From positions 310,001 through 374,000 of the forward strand of contig CP063848.1 in assembly GCA_015277795.1 (NCBI GenBank): 64,000 nt of DNA, read 5' to 3'. Made by a program: the position numbers and the translations under genes. Shown piece by piece: positions 24,477 through 33,554 of this stretch (position 1 is the first letter of the stretch; the number at the start of each line of letters is the position of its first letter). The stretch is from Massilia sp. UMI-21. GTDB lineage: Bacteria > Pseudomonadota > Gammaproteobacteria > Burkholderiales > Burkholderiaceae_D. The notes beneath the pieces were generated by a model. The model was not told where the DNA came from. It searched no databases and saw nothing but the letters and a program-made list of their open reading frames with translations.

Positions 24477-25013
24477 TCACAACCTGGCAAAGCCGTTCGA
24501 TTGCGGACGATGCACCCAGGGCGGCACGATCAGTGCCGGGCCCGGCGCCGGCAGCGGATGGCCGGCAAGCACGAAGCGACGCAGCGAAGACCAGGGCCAC
24601 TCGTTGGGATGGCTGCAGAAACCGTGCCGTACCGCATCCAGGTGGGTATAGTCGACCAGCGCCGCGTACTCGCGTTCGTCGCCGACCCGGTAGTGCTGGT
24701 AATGGCGTTCCCAGATCGCGCCCTCGCTCGCATCCGGCACCGACTTGCGCAGCGCCTTGGAAAAGGCGATCTTGACCGCACGCCAGCGGCTCGAGCAGTC
24801 GTGGTCGCCCGGCGGCAGCGTCCAGATCGCATGCGCATGGTCCGGCAGGACGGTCCAGGCATCGACATGGAAGGGCTTGCGCACGCGCGCCAGCCGCATG
24901 GCTTCACCGAAGGCAGAAATATGGTCTGTCAGCAGGGTGCTGCCCCGTTCGAGCAGGCGCACCGTGAAAAAAAACGTCCCGCCCGGGACGCGGTTGTCGC
25001 GGTAATCAGTCAT
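24477..25013 (-). CDS. REP-associated tyrosine transposase (RAYT, Y1/IS200-like HUH family)
   Basis: The 178-residue protein is a single-domain HUH transposase of the RAYT type. It has an N-terminal DYRDNRVPGGTFFFTVRLLERG strand pair, the metal-binding HUH motif HAH within TVLPDHAHAIWTLP, a WERHYQHYRVGDEREYAALVDY helix with candidate catalytic Tyr, and the DYTHLDAVRHGF segment that corresponds to the usual YIHxNPVxHG. RAYTs are single-copy chromosomal genes that spread and maintain REP/REPIN repeats. Four REP elements are in this window, though none flanks the gene directly. The ATG at 25013 opens the family N-terminus; the 51-codon upstream extension is not RAYT-like. Confidence 0.9.
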   Translation of the reverse strand: MTDYRDNRVPGGTFFFTVRLLERGSTLLTDHISAFGEAMRLARVRKPFHVDAWTVLPDHAHAIWTLPPGDHDCSSRWRAVKIAFSKALRKSVPDASEGAIWERHYQHYRVGDEREYAALVDYTHLDAVRHGFCSHPNEWPWSSLRRFVLAGHPLPAPGPALIVPPWVHRPQSNGFARL

Positions 25014-25122
25014 GGGCTCCGTCAGTCCGTCCCTCGGAAAAGCAGCGGACATCCGAGGCCGGCTGGCCTCATCGAGAAAGATTCTACACACGACTTCTGG
25101 CAGAGCGCGTTCGTTTCCGACG

Positions 25123-25152
25123 ATAAAAAAATCCCCGCATTGGCGGGGATTT
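25123..25152 (-). terminator. Rho-independent terminator of ettA
   Basis: On the minus strand, AATCCCCGC / GCGGGGATT (9-bp stem, 4-nt loop) is followed by a T run (A run at about 25126-25132 on the plus strand). It lies 31 bp beyond the ettA stop codon. Confidence 0.85.
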
Positions 25153-25182
25153 CCTTTATGAAACAAGACCTTACTGCTGAGC

Positions 25183-26850
<1,668 letters not shown>

Positions 26851-26890
26851 GCTTTACTCTGGTGTTGTTTAAGGTGCACAGGATACGACA

Positions 26891-26934
26891 GAACCCGCCG
26901 CGCGGGACACAGGTTTTTGTGCCCGCGCGGGTTC
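26891..26934 (-). other. Strong hairpin between rarD and ettA
   Basis: GAACCCGC..GCGCGGG..CACA pairs with TGTGCCCGCGCGGGTTC with two small bulges, directly after the rarD stop codon. No T run follows on the minus strand, so it may act as an mRNA 3'-end stabiliser or a weak terminator. Confidence 0.35.
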
Positions 26935-26936
26935 GC

Positions 26937-27815
26937 TCAGTCTTTCTTGCGGGTCCGACTGCGTGCCAGGCCTTCGCCGGCGAACAGCGCCAGCGCGGCC
27001 CAGATCATCAGGAAGCCGACCAGGCGCTCGCTGCTGAAGGCTTCGTGGAACAGCCACACGCCCAGCAGGAACTGGATGGTGGGCGACAGGTACTGCAGCA
27101 GGCCCAGGATCGACAGCGGGATCTGGCGCGCGCCGGTGGCAAACAGCAGCAGCGGAATCGCCGTGATCGGCCCGGCGGCGGCCAGCAGCAGGCGCGTCGC
27201 GTCGGAAGGCGCGTTGAGGAAGGCATTCTCGCCGTGCACGGTCAGCCAGCCCACGTAAGCGAGCGCAAACGGAAACAGCACCATGGTCTCGAAGGACAGG
27301 CCCTCGAGCGCGCCCAGTGCGGCGGTCTTGCGCAGCAGGCCGTAGGCGCCGAAGCTGGCCGCCAGCAGTAGCGCGATCCAGGGTACCGAGCCCGACTGCC
27401 AGGTGAGCCAGCCGACGCCCAGCGCGGCAATGGCAATCGCGGCCCATTGGGCCGGGCGCATGCGCTCCTTCAATATCAGGTACCCGAACATGATGTTCAC
27501 CAGCGGGTTGATGAAATAGCCCAGGCTGGCCTCGATCACGTGGCCGTTCTTGACCGCCCAGATGTAGACCAGCCAGTTGGCCGACAGCAGGCAGGCGGAG
27601 GCGACGAAACTCCAGAACACACGCGGCTGGCGGACCAGGGCCAGCCACTTCCACTGGCGGCGCAAGGCCAGCACCACCAGCAGAAACGCGAGTGACCACA
27701 GTACCCGGTGCGCCAGGATCTGGGATGGCGGCACCTCGCCAAGCGCGTGGAAATAAATAGGGAACAGGCCCCAGGCCAGGAAGGCGAGGGCGGCGGAGAG
27801 GATACCGGAGCGCAT
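26937..27815 (-). CDS. rarD: RarD-type EamA transporter
   Basis: The 292-residue inner-membrane protein has ten predicted hydrophobic helices in two EamA repeats, a member of the drug/metabolite transporter superfamily. RarD-specific features are the N-terminal GILSAALAFLAWGLFPIYFHAL, the ILAHRVLWSLAFL helix, NGHVIEASLGYFINPLVNIMFGYLILKERM and LQYLSPTIQFLLGVWLFHEAF. The family name comes from a chloramphenicol-sensitivity phenotype in Pseudomonas, and the natural substrate is unknown. The ATG at 27815 was chosen since the upstream 30 codons are polar and lack homology. It is divergent from kup. Confidence 0.9.
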   Translation of the reverse strand: MRSGILSAALAFLAWGLFPIYFHALGEVPPSQILAHRVLWSLAFLLVVLALRRQWKWLALVRQPRVFWSFVASACLLSANWLVYIWAVKNGHVIEASLGYFINPLVNIMFGYLILKERMRPAQWAAIAIAALGVGWLTWQSGSVPWIALLLAASFGAYGLLRKTAALGALEGLSFETMVLFPFALAYVGWLTVHGENAFLNAPSDATRLLLAAAGPITAIPLLLFATGARQIPLSILGLLQYLSPTIQFLLGVWLFHEAFSSERLVGFLMIWAALALFAGEGLARSRTRKKD

Positions 27816-27977
27816 GGAAAAGGAGGCGATTGCTGGGGTGACATTATCCCTGATGCGCAATTTCTCTGCTGGGACAAGGGCTTTTCCAGCCGGTGTATCA
27901 TCCAAGGCGAATCTTCTTGCAATTTTCTTGTCGTTATTTTATGGTGCGCTGCACCAGAACAGAACAATGGTGTCACC

Positions 27978-29855
27978 TTGAGTTCAGAAAATAAGAAGAG
28001 CAGCGTCGCGGCGCTGACGCTGGCCGCCGTCGGCATCGTCTACGGCGACATCGGCACCAGCCCCCTGTACACCCTGCGTGCGATCTTCGACGATACGCAC
28101 GGCCTCCCCCTCACCACTCCCAACATCATCGGCGTCATCTCCCTGATCTTCTGGAGCCTGACGATTATCGTTTCGCTCAAGTACGTCACCCTGGTGCTGC
28201 GTGCCGACAACCGCGGCGAAGGCGGCATCATGGCGCTGATGGCGCTGGCCACCAATTCGGTGACCAAGGCGTCGCGCTGGCATTTCCCCTTGCTGGTCAT
28301 CGGCGTGCTCGGCACCACCATGTTCTACGGCGACAGCGTGATCACACCGGCGATCTCGGTGCTGGGCGCCATCGAGGGCCTGGAAGTGGCGGCGCCCGGC
28401 ATGGCGCACTACGTGGTGCCGCTGGCGGTGGTGGTGCTGGTGCTCCTGTACAGCGTGCAGCGCCATGGCACGGCCGGCATCGGCCGCTTCTTCGGTCCCG
28501 TCATGCTGGTCTGGTTCATCACGCTGGCCGTCATGGGCATCATCAACATCATCGAAGCGCCGGTCATCCTGCATGCGCTCAATCCCTGGAACGCACTGCG
28601 CTTCATGCTGGAAAATAAACTGCTGGCCTTCGTCGCCCTGGGGGCAGTGGTGCTGGCGATTACCGGGGCCGAGGCGCTGTACGCCGACATGGGCCACTTC
28701 GGCCGCAAGCCGATCCGCCTGGCCTGGTTCGCCATCGCTTTTCCGGCACTGGCGTTGAACTACCTCGGCCAGGGCGGCCTCCTGATCATGCAGCCCGATG
28801 CGGTCGAGAATCCCTTCTTCCACCAGCTCGGCGCCTGGAGCGTGATTCCGCTGGTGATCCTGTCGACCATGGCGGCCGTGATCGCTTCGCAGGCGACCAT
28901 CTCGGGCACCTATTCGATGACCAAGCAGGCGATCGCGCTTGGCCTGCTGCCGCGCATGCGCATCCTGCACACCTCGGAAAGCGAGATCGGCCAGATCTAC
29001 ATCCCGGCCGTGAACTGGCTGCAGCTGGCGATCGTCCTGGTCGCCGTGGTCGGCTTCGGTTCCTCGGACAACCTGGCCGGCGCCTACGGTATCGCGGTGA
29101 CCGCGACCATGATGGCCACCACCATCCTCACCTTCTTCGTGACGCGCTACCGCTGGCGCCTGCCGCTGCTCGTGTGCCTGGGCGCGACCGGCTTCTTCCT
29201 GGTGATCGACGTCATGCTGTTCGCGTCGACCAGCCTGAAGCTGCTCCACGGCGGCTGGTTCCCGCTGCTGCTCGGCACCGTGCTGCTGACCCTGATGCTG
29301 ACCTGGAAGCGCGGCCGCGAGCTGGTGTTCGAGAACCTGGAAAAGCACGCCATTCCGCTGGAAGCCTTCATGGAATCGCTGTTCGTGGCGCCGCCGGCGC
29401 GGGTGCCCGGCACCGCGCTGTTCCTGCGCGGCGAAAGCGATGGCGTGCCACATGCCCTATTGCACAATCTGTCGCACAACAAGGTCTTGCACGAACGCGT
29501 CGTGTTCCTGACAGTGCATATCCGCGAGGAACCCTGGGTGCCGGTGGCGGAACAGGTGCAGGTGGTCGAGCTTGGCCATAACTGCTTCCAGCTCAACGTC
29601 CAGTACGGTTTCAAGGACGAGCCGGACATCCCCGACATCCTGCGCCAGTGCACCGGCCTCGGCTTGAGCTTCGAGATGATGGAAACCTCTTTCTTCATCG
29701 CGCGCCAGACCGTGATTTCGACGCCGGGACGCGGGATGGCGCCATGGCGCGAGCACCTGTTCGCCATATTGTCGCGCAATGCCCGCGCAGCCGCGGACTA
29801 CTACCAGATCCCGCCGAACCGGGTGATCGAACTCGGGACCCAGGTCGAGATCTGA
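27978..29855 (+). CDS. kup: Low-affinity potassium transporter Kup
   Basis: The 625-residue protein has about twelve transmembrane segments and a C-terminal cytoplasmic domain of about 180 residues, the normal Kup/HAK/KUP layout. The motifs TLAAVGIVYGDIGTSPLYTLRAIF, YGDSVITPAISVLGAIEGLEV, ALYADMGHFGRKPIRLAWF and SQATISGTYSMTKQAIALGLLPR are characteristic. It imports K+ with protons. No ATG is present at the conserved N-terminus; TTG at 27978 gives MSSENKKSSVAALTLAAVG, which fits Kup proteins. That rare start may lower expression. No obvious ribosome site or riboswitch was seen in the 162-bp leader. Confidence 0.93.
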   Translation: MSSENKKSSVAALTLAAVGIVYGDIGTSPLYTLRAIFDDTHGLPLTTPNIIGVISLIFWSLTIIVSLKYVTLVLRADNRGEGGIMALMALATNSVTKASRWHFPLLVIGVLGTTMFYGDSVITPAISVLGAIEGLEVAAPGMAHYVVPLAVVVLVLLYSVQRHGTAGIGRFFGPVMLVWFITLAVMGIINIIEAPVILHALNPWNALRFMLENKLLAFVALGAVVLAITGAEALYADMGHFGRKPIRLAWFAIAFPALALNYLGQGGLLIMQPDAVENPFFHQLGAWSVIPLVILSTMAAVIASQATISGTYSMTKQAIALGLLPRMRILHTSESEIGQIYIPAVNWLQLAIVLVAVVGFGSSDNLAGAYGIAVTATMMATTILTFFVTRYRWRLPLLVCLGATGFFLVIDVMLFASTSLKLLHGGWFPLLLGTVLLTLMLTWKRGRELVFENLEKHAIPLEAFMESLFVAPPARVPGTALFLRGESDGVPHALLHNLSHNKVLHERVVFLTVHIREEPWVPVAEQVQVVELGHNCFQLNVQYGFKDEPDIPDILRQCTGLGLSFEMMETSFFIARQTVISTPGRGMAPWREHLFAILSRNARAAADYYQIPPNRVIELGTQVEI

Positions 29856-29970
29856 TTACAAAAGCGCACAGAAAAATACAAATTGCGGACAGTCGGGGGA
29901 CAGACGCTTGATTGGGGCTCCGGTAAGGTTCAGGGTTTCGCCACATAAACTCTGCACCCAAGGACCTCCC

Positions 29971-30408
29971 ATGAAGCTGAAATTTCCCCTGATCGCCGCC
30001 TTTGTCGCCATCCTCAGCCTGACCGCCTGCGGCGGCGGCGGGGACGATTCCGGCGCCGAGGTCGTCAATCCGAACAACCCGACCGCGCTGGTCAAGAAGG
30101 ACGACGTGCTCGGTACCGGCGCCGAAGCCGTGTCCGGCAAGACTGCCACCGTGACTTATACGCTGTGGCTCTACAGCGTCTCGGCTACCGATCACAAGGG
30201 CACCCGCCTGGAGTCGAATTCCTTCTCGTTCAAGCTCGGCACCAATGCCGTGATTCCCGGCTTCGAGCAGGGCGTGACCGGCATGAAGGTCGGTGGCAAG
30301 CGCACCATCGAGGTGCCGGCAAGCCTGGGCTACGGTGTGCGCGGTTCCAACGGCATTCCGGGCAACAATGGCCTGGTGTTCGAAATCAGCCTGACCAAGG
30401 TCGAGTAA
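29971..30408 (+). CDS. FKBP-type peptidyl-prolyl isomerase lipoprotein
   Basis: The 145-residue protein begins with a lipoprotein signal (LSLTAC, lipid-modified Cys20) followed by a GGGGDDSG linker, so it is anchored in a membrane facing the periplasm. Residues about 42-145 are one FKBP domain: VLGTGAEAVSGKTATVTYTLWLY, SFKLGTNAVIPGFEQGVTGMKVGGKRTIEVPASLGYG and LVFEISLTKVE. It would speed proline isomerisation during folding of exported proteins. The ATG after GGACCTCCC was chosen. An intrinsic terminator follows 18 bp after the stop. Confidence 0.92.
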   Translation: MKLKFPLIAAFVAILSLTACGGGGDDSGAEVVNPNNPTALVKKDDVLGTGAEAVSGKTATVTYTLWLYSVSATDHKGTRLESNSFSFKLGTNAVIPGFEQGVTGMKVGGKRTIEVPASLGYGVRGSNGIPGNNGLVFEISLTKVE

Positions 30409-30426
30409 GACCGCGGATGCAGAGAG

Positions 30427-30452
30427 ACCGGGGCGCTGCCCCGGTTTTTTTT
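30427..30452 (+). terminator. Rho-independent terminator after the FKBP gene
   Basis: ACCGGGGC, GCT loop, GCCCCGGT (8-bp perfect stem) followed by eight T. It lies 18 bp after the FKBP stop codon. Confidence 0.9.
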
Positions 30453-30533
30453 GCGCGCACGCCTGCGCCGGCGCACAGGCCGGGCCCGTCATATGCACGA
30501 TGCTGCTGTTCCCGACGACTCTGCCTGTGCGCC

Positions 30534-30767
30534 ATGCCTTTCCTTCCCGCCCTGGTTTTCTTCCTTGCCGGCCCGTCCCTACCCGTGGCCGTGCCTGCGC
30601 CCGTGGCGCATACCGCCGCCTGCCTGCCGGCGCGCCCCATGCATGACGAGCCCGACGGCTGGTTGTTGCTGGCGGGGCTGGTCGTGTGGTCGGCAGGTCG
30701 CCTGGCAACGCGGCCGCAGCGCTCAGTGCGCCGCAGACAGAAGTCCACACGAGATTTTGGACATTGA
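30534..30767 (+). CDS. Hypothetical small exported protein, 77 aa, with a PEP-CTERM-like tail
   Basis: The ORF encodes an N-terminal hydrophobic signal-like segment (MPFLPALVFFLAGPSLPVAV), a short middle part and then HDEPDGWLLLAGLVVWSAGRLA followed by an Arg/Lys-rich end. The acidic-Pro, single-helix, basic-tail order recalls a degenerate PEP-CTERM sorting signal, which would be odd in such a small protein. No good ribosome site is visible. It lies between the FKBP terminator and the first HAF-repeat gene. Reality of the gene is uncertain. Confidence 0.4.
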   Translation: MPFLPALVFFLAGPSLPVAVPAPVAHTAACLPARPMHDEPDGWLLLAGLVVWSAGRLATRPQRSVRRRQKSTRDFGH

Positions 30768-30839
30768 TATTTCTCAAACCCGCAGAGCCGGCTTTTGGAG
30801 ATGCTGCAAGTCCCCTTCACTCAAGCATCAAGGTTAGTC

Positions 30840-31829
30840 ATGCGATATTCTCTGCACGCCCTTCTGCTGTCCTCTTCGCTCCTTGCTCCGCTCGCCGCGC
30901 ATAGCCAGTCCCTCTACAAAATGACCTTCCTGCCATCCAACACCACGCCGCACGCCATCGACGCCACCGGGCGCATCGTGGGCATCGGCACCGATGGACG
31001 CGGCTTCGTGTGGTCGCGTGGCGCCATGGCCAGCCTGGGCACGCTTGGCGGCAATTCCAGCATGGCCACGGCCATCAGCCCGACCGCCCAGGTCACCGGC
31101 TCGGCGGATGCCAGGAATGGGGTTTCCCATGCCTTCGTGTACAACGGCAGGTCGCTGCGCGACCTCGGCACGCTCAATGGCCGGCCGACCTTCGGCACGG
31201 CCATCAACGCGAGCGGGCAGGTGGCTGGGTATGCACTGGACCGCAGCGGCAACGACCGCGCCTTCCTGTATTCCGGCGGCAAGATGACCGCGATCGGCAG
31301 CCTCGGCAGCGGCGTCGCGCGCGCCACCGGGATCAACGGCGCCGGCACGGTGGTCGGCGTGTCCTTCCTGCGCGGATTCACGGCCCAGCGCGCGTTTGTG
31401 TATGCGAAAGGCGCGATGAAGGATCTCGGCACCCTCGGCGGTCCCTCGAGCAGCGCCGCGGCCGTCAACGAGCGCGGCGAAGTGGCCGGCATGAGCTTCG
31501 TGAACGCCGACATCCAGCATGCCTTCCTGTACCGCGGCGGCGCCATGATCGACATCGGTTCCCTGGGCGGCGCCTCCACCGAAGCGCGCGCCCTGAACAA
31601 TGCCGGGATGGTGGTCGGCTACTCGACCCGCGCGAACGACGTGCCCGGCCAGAGTTTCTCGCATGCTTTCCTGTACCGTGACGGCGTGATGCACGACCTG
31701 AACGACCTGGTCGCCAAGCGCGGCCTCTGGACCGTACTCGATGCGGTCGGCATCAACGACGCCCGCCAGATCGCCGCCTATGCGTGCACCGATCTCGGCG
31801 ACTGCCGCGCGGTGCTGCTAGAACCCTGA
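30840..31829 (+). CDS. HAF-repeat exported protein without anchor
   Basis: The 329-residue protein has a signal peptide (about 1-24, AAHSQ/S) and about six imperfect repeats of 40-45 residues. Each has the pattern GTLGG..S.ATAIN..GQVVG...... HAFLY..G.M.DLG (HAFVYNGRSLRDLG, RAFLYSGGKMTAIG, RAFVYAKGAMKDLG, HAFLYRGGAMIDIG, HAFLYRDGVMHDL). This is the HAF family of probable extracellular repeat proteins, expected to fold as a beta-propeller-like domain. It ends soon after the last repeat with a Cys pair (YACTDLGDC) and no membrane anchor. A paralog with a PEP-CTERM anchor follows. Confidence 0.85.
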   Translation: MRYSLHALLLSSSLLAPLAAHSQSLYKMTFLPSNTTPHAIDATGRIVGIGTDGRGFVWSRGAMASLGTLGGNSSMATAISPTAQVTGSADARNGVSHAFVYNGRSLRDLGTLNGRPTFGTAINASGQVAGYALDRSGNDRAFLYSGGKMTAIGSLGSGVARATGINGAGTVVGVSFLRGFTAQRAFVYAKGAMKDLGTLGGPSSSAAAVNERGEVAGMSFVNADIQHAFLYRGGAMIDIGSLGGASTEARALNNAGMVVGYSTRANDVPGQSFSHAFLYRDGVMHDLNDLVAKRGLWTVLDAVGINDARQIAAYACTDLGDCRAVLLEP

Positions 31830-31846
31830 GGCAGCTTATTGTCAGC

Positions 31847-31879
31847 AAAACGGGGAGTGCCGTCGGCGCTCCCCGTTTT
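31847..31879 (+). terminator. Rho-independent terminator after the first HAF gene
   Basis: AAAACGGGGAGTGCC, GTC loop, GGCGCTCCCCGTTTTT forms a 15-bp stem (one G-T pair) with a T run. It lies 18 bp after the stop, so the second HAF gene needs its own promoter. Confidence 0.9.
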
Positions 31880-31975
31880 TCATCAAGCGACGAACCCGTG
31901 CCCGCCTGAGTTATCGCAGAGCGCCCTGCGCCGCCTGCCGCATGCTTGTAATATCGATAACTATCAAGGGCGATC

Positions 31976-33067
31976 ATGGTGTCAAGAAAAATCACGCTTG
32001 GCCTGCTGGCGCTGCTGGCCTGCCCGGTCGTGGCGGTGGCGGAGCCGGTTTATTCGATCTCTTTCCTGCCGGCGGGCTTTGATGCCAGGGCCATCAACAA
32101 TGCGGGCCGTATCGTCGGCAATACGGCCGAGGGCGTCAGCGTCTGGGATGGCGCCGCACTGGTCAATCTGGGCCTGGGTGCGAACAGCTACGGCTACGCG
32201 ATCAACAACCGTGGCGATGTCGCCGGCGCCCTGAACGGAAGCTACGGCCAGCCCTTCCTGTATACATCCGGCACGCTGCGCAAGGCCGGGCCGGTGCTCG
32301 ACGAGGTCCAGACCGGGCGCGCCAACGGCCTGAACGACCTGGGCCACGTGGCCGGCGAGTATGCCACCTTCGGCGGCGACCAGCACGCCTGGGTAGACGT
32401 GAACGGCAGCGTGCAGATGCTCGGCACGCTGCGCGGCTGGGAAACCTGGGCCATCTCGACGGCGATCAACCGCCACGGCCAGGTGGTGGGCAGCTCGACC
32501 TACGAGGGGGCCGACTCGCCCTGGACCGGGCACGCTTTCCTGTACCAGGACGGCGCCATGCACGACCTGGGCAGCCTCGGCGGCTGGGACAGCGCCGCCA
32601 ACGATATCAACGACCTGGGGCAAGTCGTCGGCTGGTCGCACGACGAAACCGGAGACACGGTTCCCTTCCTCTACAGCGGCGGTGCGATGCGTTCGCTGGG
32701 CCCCCTGGACGGTGATGACTACGTCGCCGGCGAGGCCAGGGCAATCAACAATCTCGGGATGGCGGTCGGCTGGTCCCAATACTGGCAAGAAGAACGGGCC
32801 GCCTTCCTGTACCTGGACGGCACGATGCGCAACCTGAACCGGTTGGTCGATGGCGCCGACGGCTGGTGGGTGGTCGAAGCCGTCGATATCAACGACGCGC
32901 GCCAAATCCTCGGTACCGCCTGCCGGATGGACGAGTGCCTGTCGGTGCGGCTCGACCTGGTCTCCGCGGTGCCCGAACCGGGCGGCTTTGCGCTGCTGGC
33001 GGCCGGGCTGGTCCTGCTGGCGGGGCGGCGCCATGCGGGCGGGCGCGACAACGTACGCTTTTCCTAG
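31976..33067 (+). CDS. HAF-repeat exported protein with PEP-CTERM sorting signal
   Basis: The 363-residue protein has a signal peptide (about 1-22), HAF-type repeats (QPFLYTSGTLRKAG, HAFLYQDGAMHDLGSLGGWDSAANDIN, VPFLYSGGAMRSLG, AAFLYLDGTMRNLN), a Cys-containing end module (GTACRMDECLSVRLDL), and a C-terminal VPEPGGFALLAAGLVLLAGRRHAGGR. This last part is a complete PEP-CTERM signal: PEP motif, hydrophobic helix, Arg-rich tail. PEP-CTERM proteins are processed by exosortase and linked to exopolysaccharide export; no exosortase gene is in this window. The closing module is the same as in the preceding paralog. Its stop shares a CTAG tetramer with the convergent ElaA gene. Confidence 0.88.
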   Translation: MVSRKITLGLLALLACPVVAVAEPVYSISFLPAGFDARAINNAGRIVGNTAEGVSVWDGAALVNLGLGANSYGYAINNRGDVAGALNGSYGQPFLYTSGTLRKAGPVLDEVQTGRANGLNDLGHVAGEYATFGGDQHAWVDVNGSVQMLGTLRGWETWAISTAINRHGQVVGSSTYEGADSPWTGHAFLYQDGAMHDLGSLGGWDSAANDINDLGQVVGWSHDETGDTVPFLYSGGAMRSLGPLDGDDYVAGEARAINNLGMAVGWSQYWQEERAAFLYLDGTMRNLNRLVDGADGWWVVEAVDINDARQILGTACRMDECLSVRLDLVSAVPEPGGFALLAAGLVLLAGRRHAGGRDNVRFS

Positions 33068-33516
33068 CGCAGCATGTCGACGTGCATGATGCCGTCTTCG
33101 TCGTAGGGGGCGGAGACAGTGTCGAAGCCGAAACCCTGGTAGAACTTTTCCAGGTACTGCTGGGCGCCGATGCGGATGCGGTGGCCCGGATACAGCGCCT
33201 CGGCGCGCGCGATGCCTTCGAGCAGCAGGGCGCGGCCGGCGCCGCTGCCGCGCGCAGCCTTGGTCGTGATCACGCGGCCGAGCGACATCTCGTCGTATTT
33301 CACGCCGGGACCGAGCACGCGCAGGTAGGCGGCCAGCTGACGCCTGCCCTCCACCATGCGCCAGCCGAGCAGGTGGTGGGCCTGCGGGTCGAGCCCGTCG
33401 ATGTCGGGATAGAGGCAGGTCTGCTCGAGGATGAACACGTCCTGGCGCTGGGCCAGCACCTCGTACAGGTCGGCGGGGGTGAGGTCCTTGAAATGGGTGA
33501 ACTGCCAGTCGATCAT
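33064..33516 (-). CDS. ElaA-type GNAT acetyltransferase
   Basis: The 150-residue protein is a GNAT-fold acetyltransferase of the ElaA group. Family features are WQFTHFKDLTPADLYEVLAQRQDVFILEQTCLYPDIDGLD at the N-terminus, HHLLGWRM, GRVITTKAARGSGAGRALLLEGI (acetyl-CoA pyrophosphate loop R/QxxGxG/A region) and IGAQQYLEKFYQGFGFDTVSAPYDEDGIMHVDM at the C-terminus. The substrate is unknown. The ATG at 33516 begins the family N-terminus. The stop overlaps the convergent HAF gene's stop, and the HDAC-like gene lies 38 bp upstream on the same strand. Confidence 0.92.
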   Translation of the reverse strand: MIDWQFTHFKDLTPADLYEVLAQRQDVFILEQTCLYPDIDGLDPQAHHLLGWRMVEGRRQLAAYLRVLGPGVKYDEMSLGRVITTKAARGSGAGRALLLEGIARAEALYPGHRIRIGAQQYLEKFYQGFGFDTVSAPYDEDGIMHVDMLR

Positions 33517-33554
33517 GGGAATAGCCGGGATGTGGGTGACGCGCGTGGCAAGGC

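Noticed and set aside
24477..25166. Complete insertion sequence around the RAYT gene
   Set aside because: No flanking terminal repeats, target-site duplication or partner gene were seen; RAYT genes are usually single immobile copies.
27816..27977. Riboswitch or clear promoter in the kup leader
   Set aside because: No conserved riboswitch fold was recognised, and the -35/-10-like hexamers found have spacers of only 12-14 bp.
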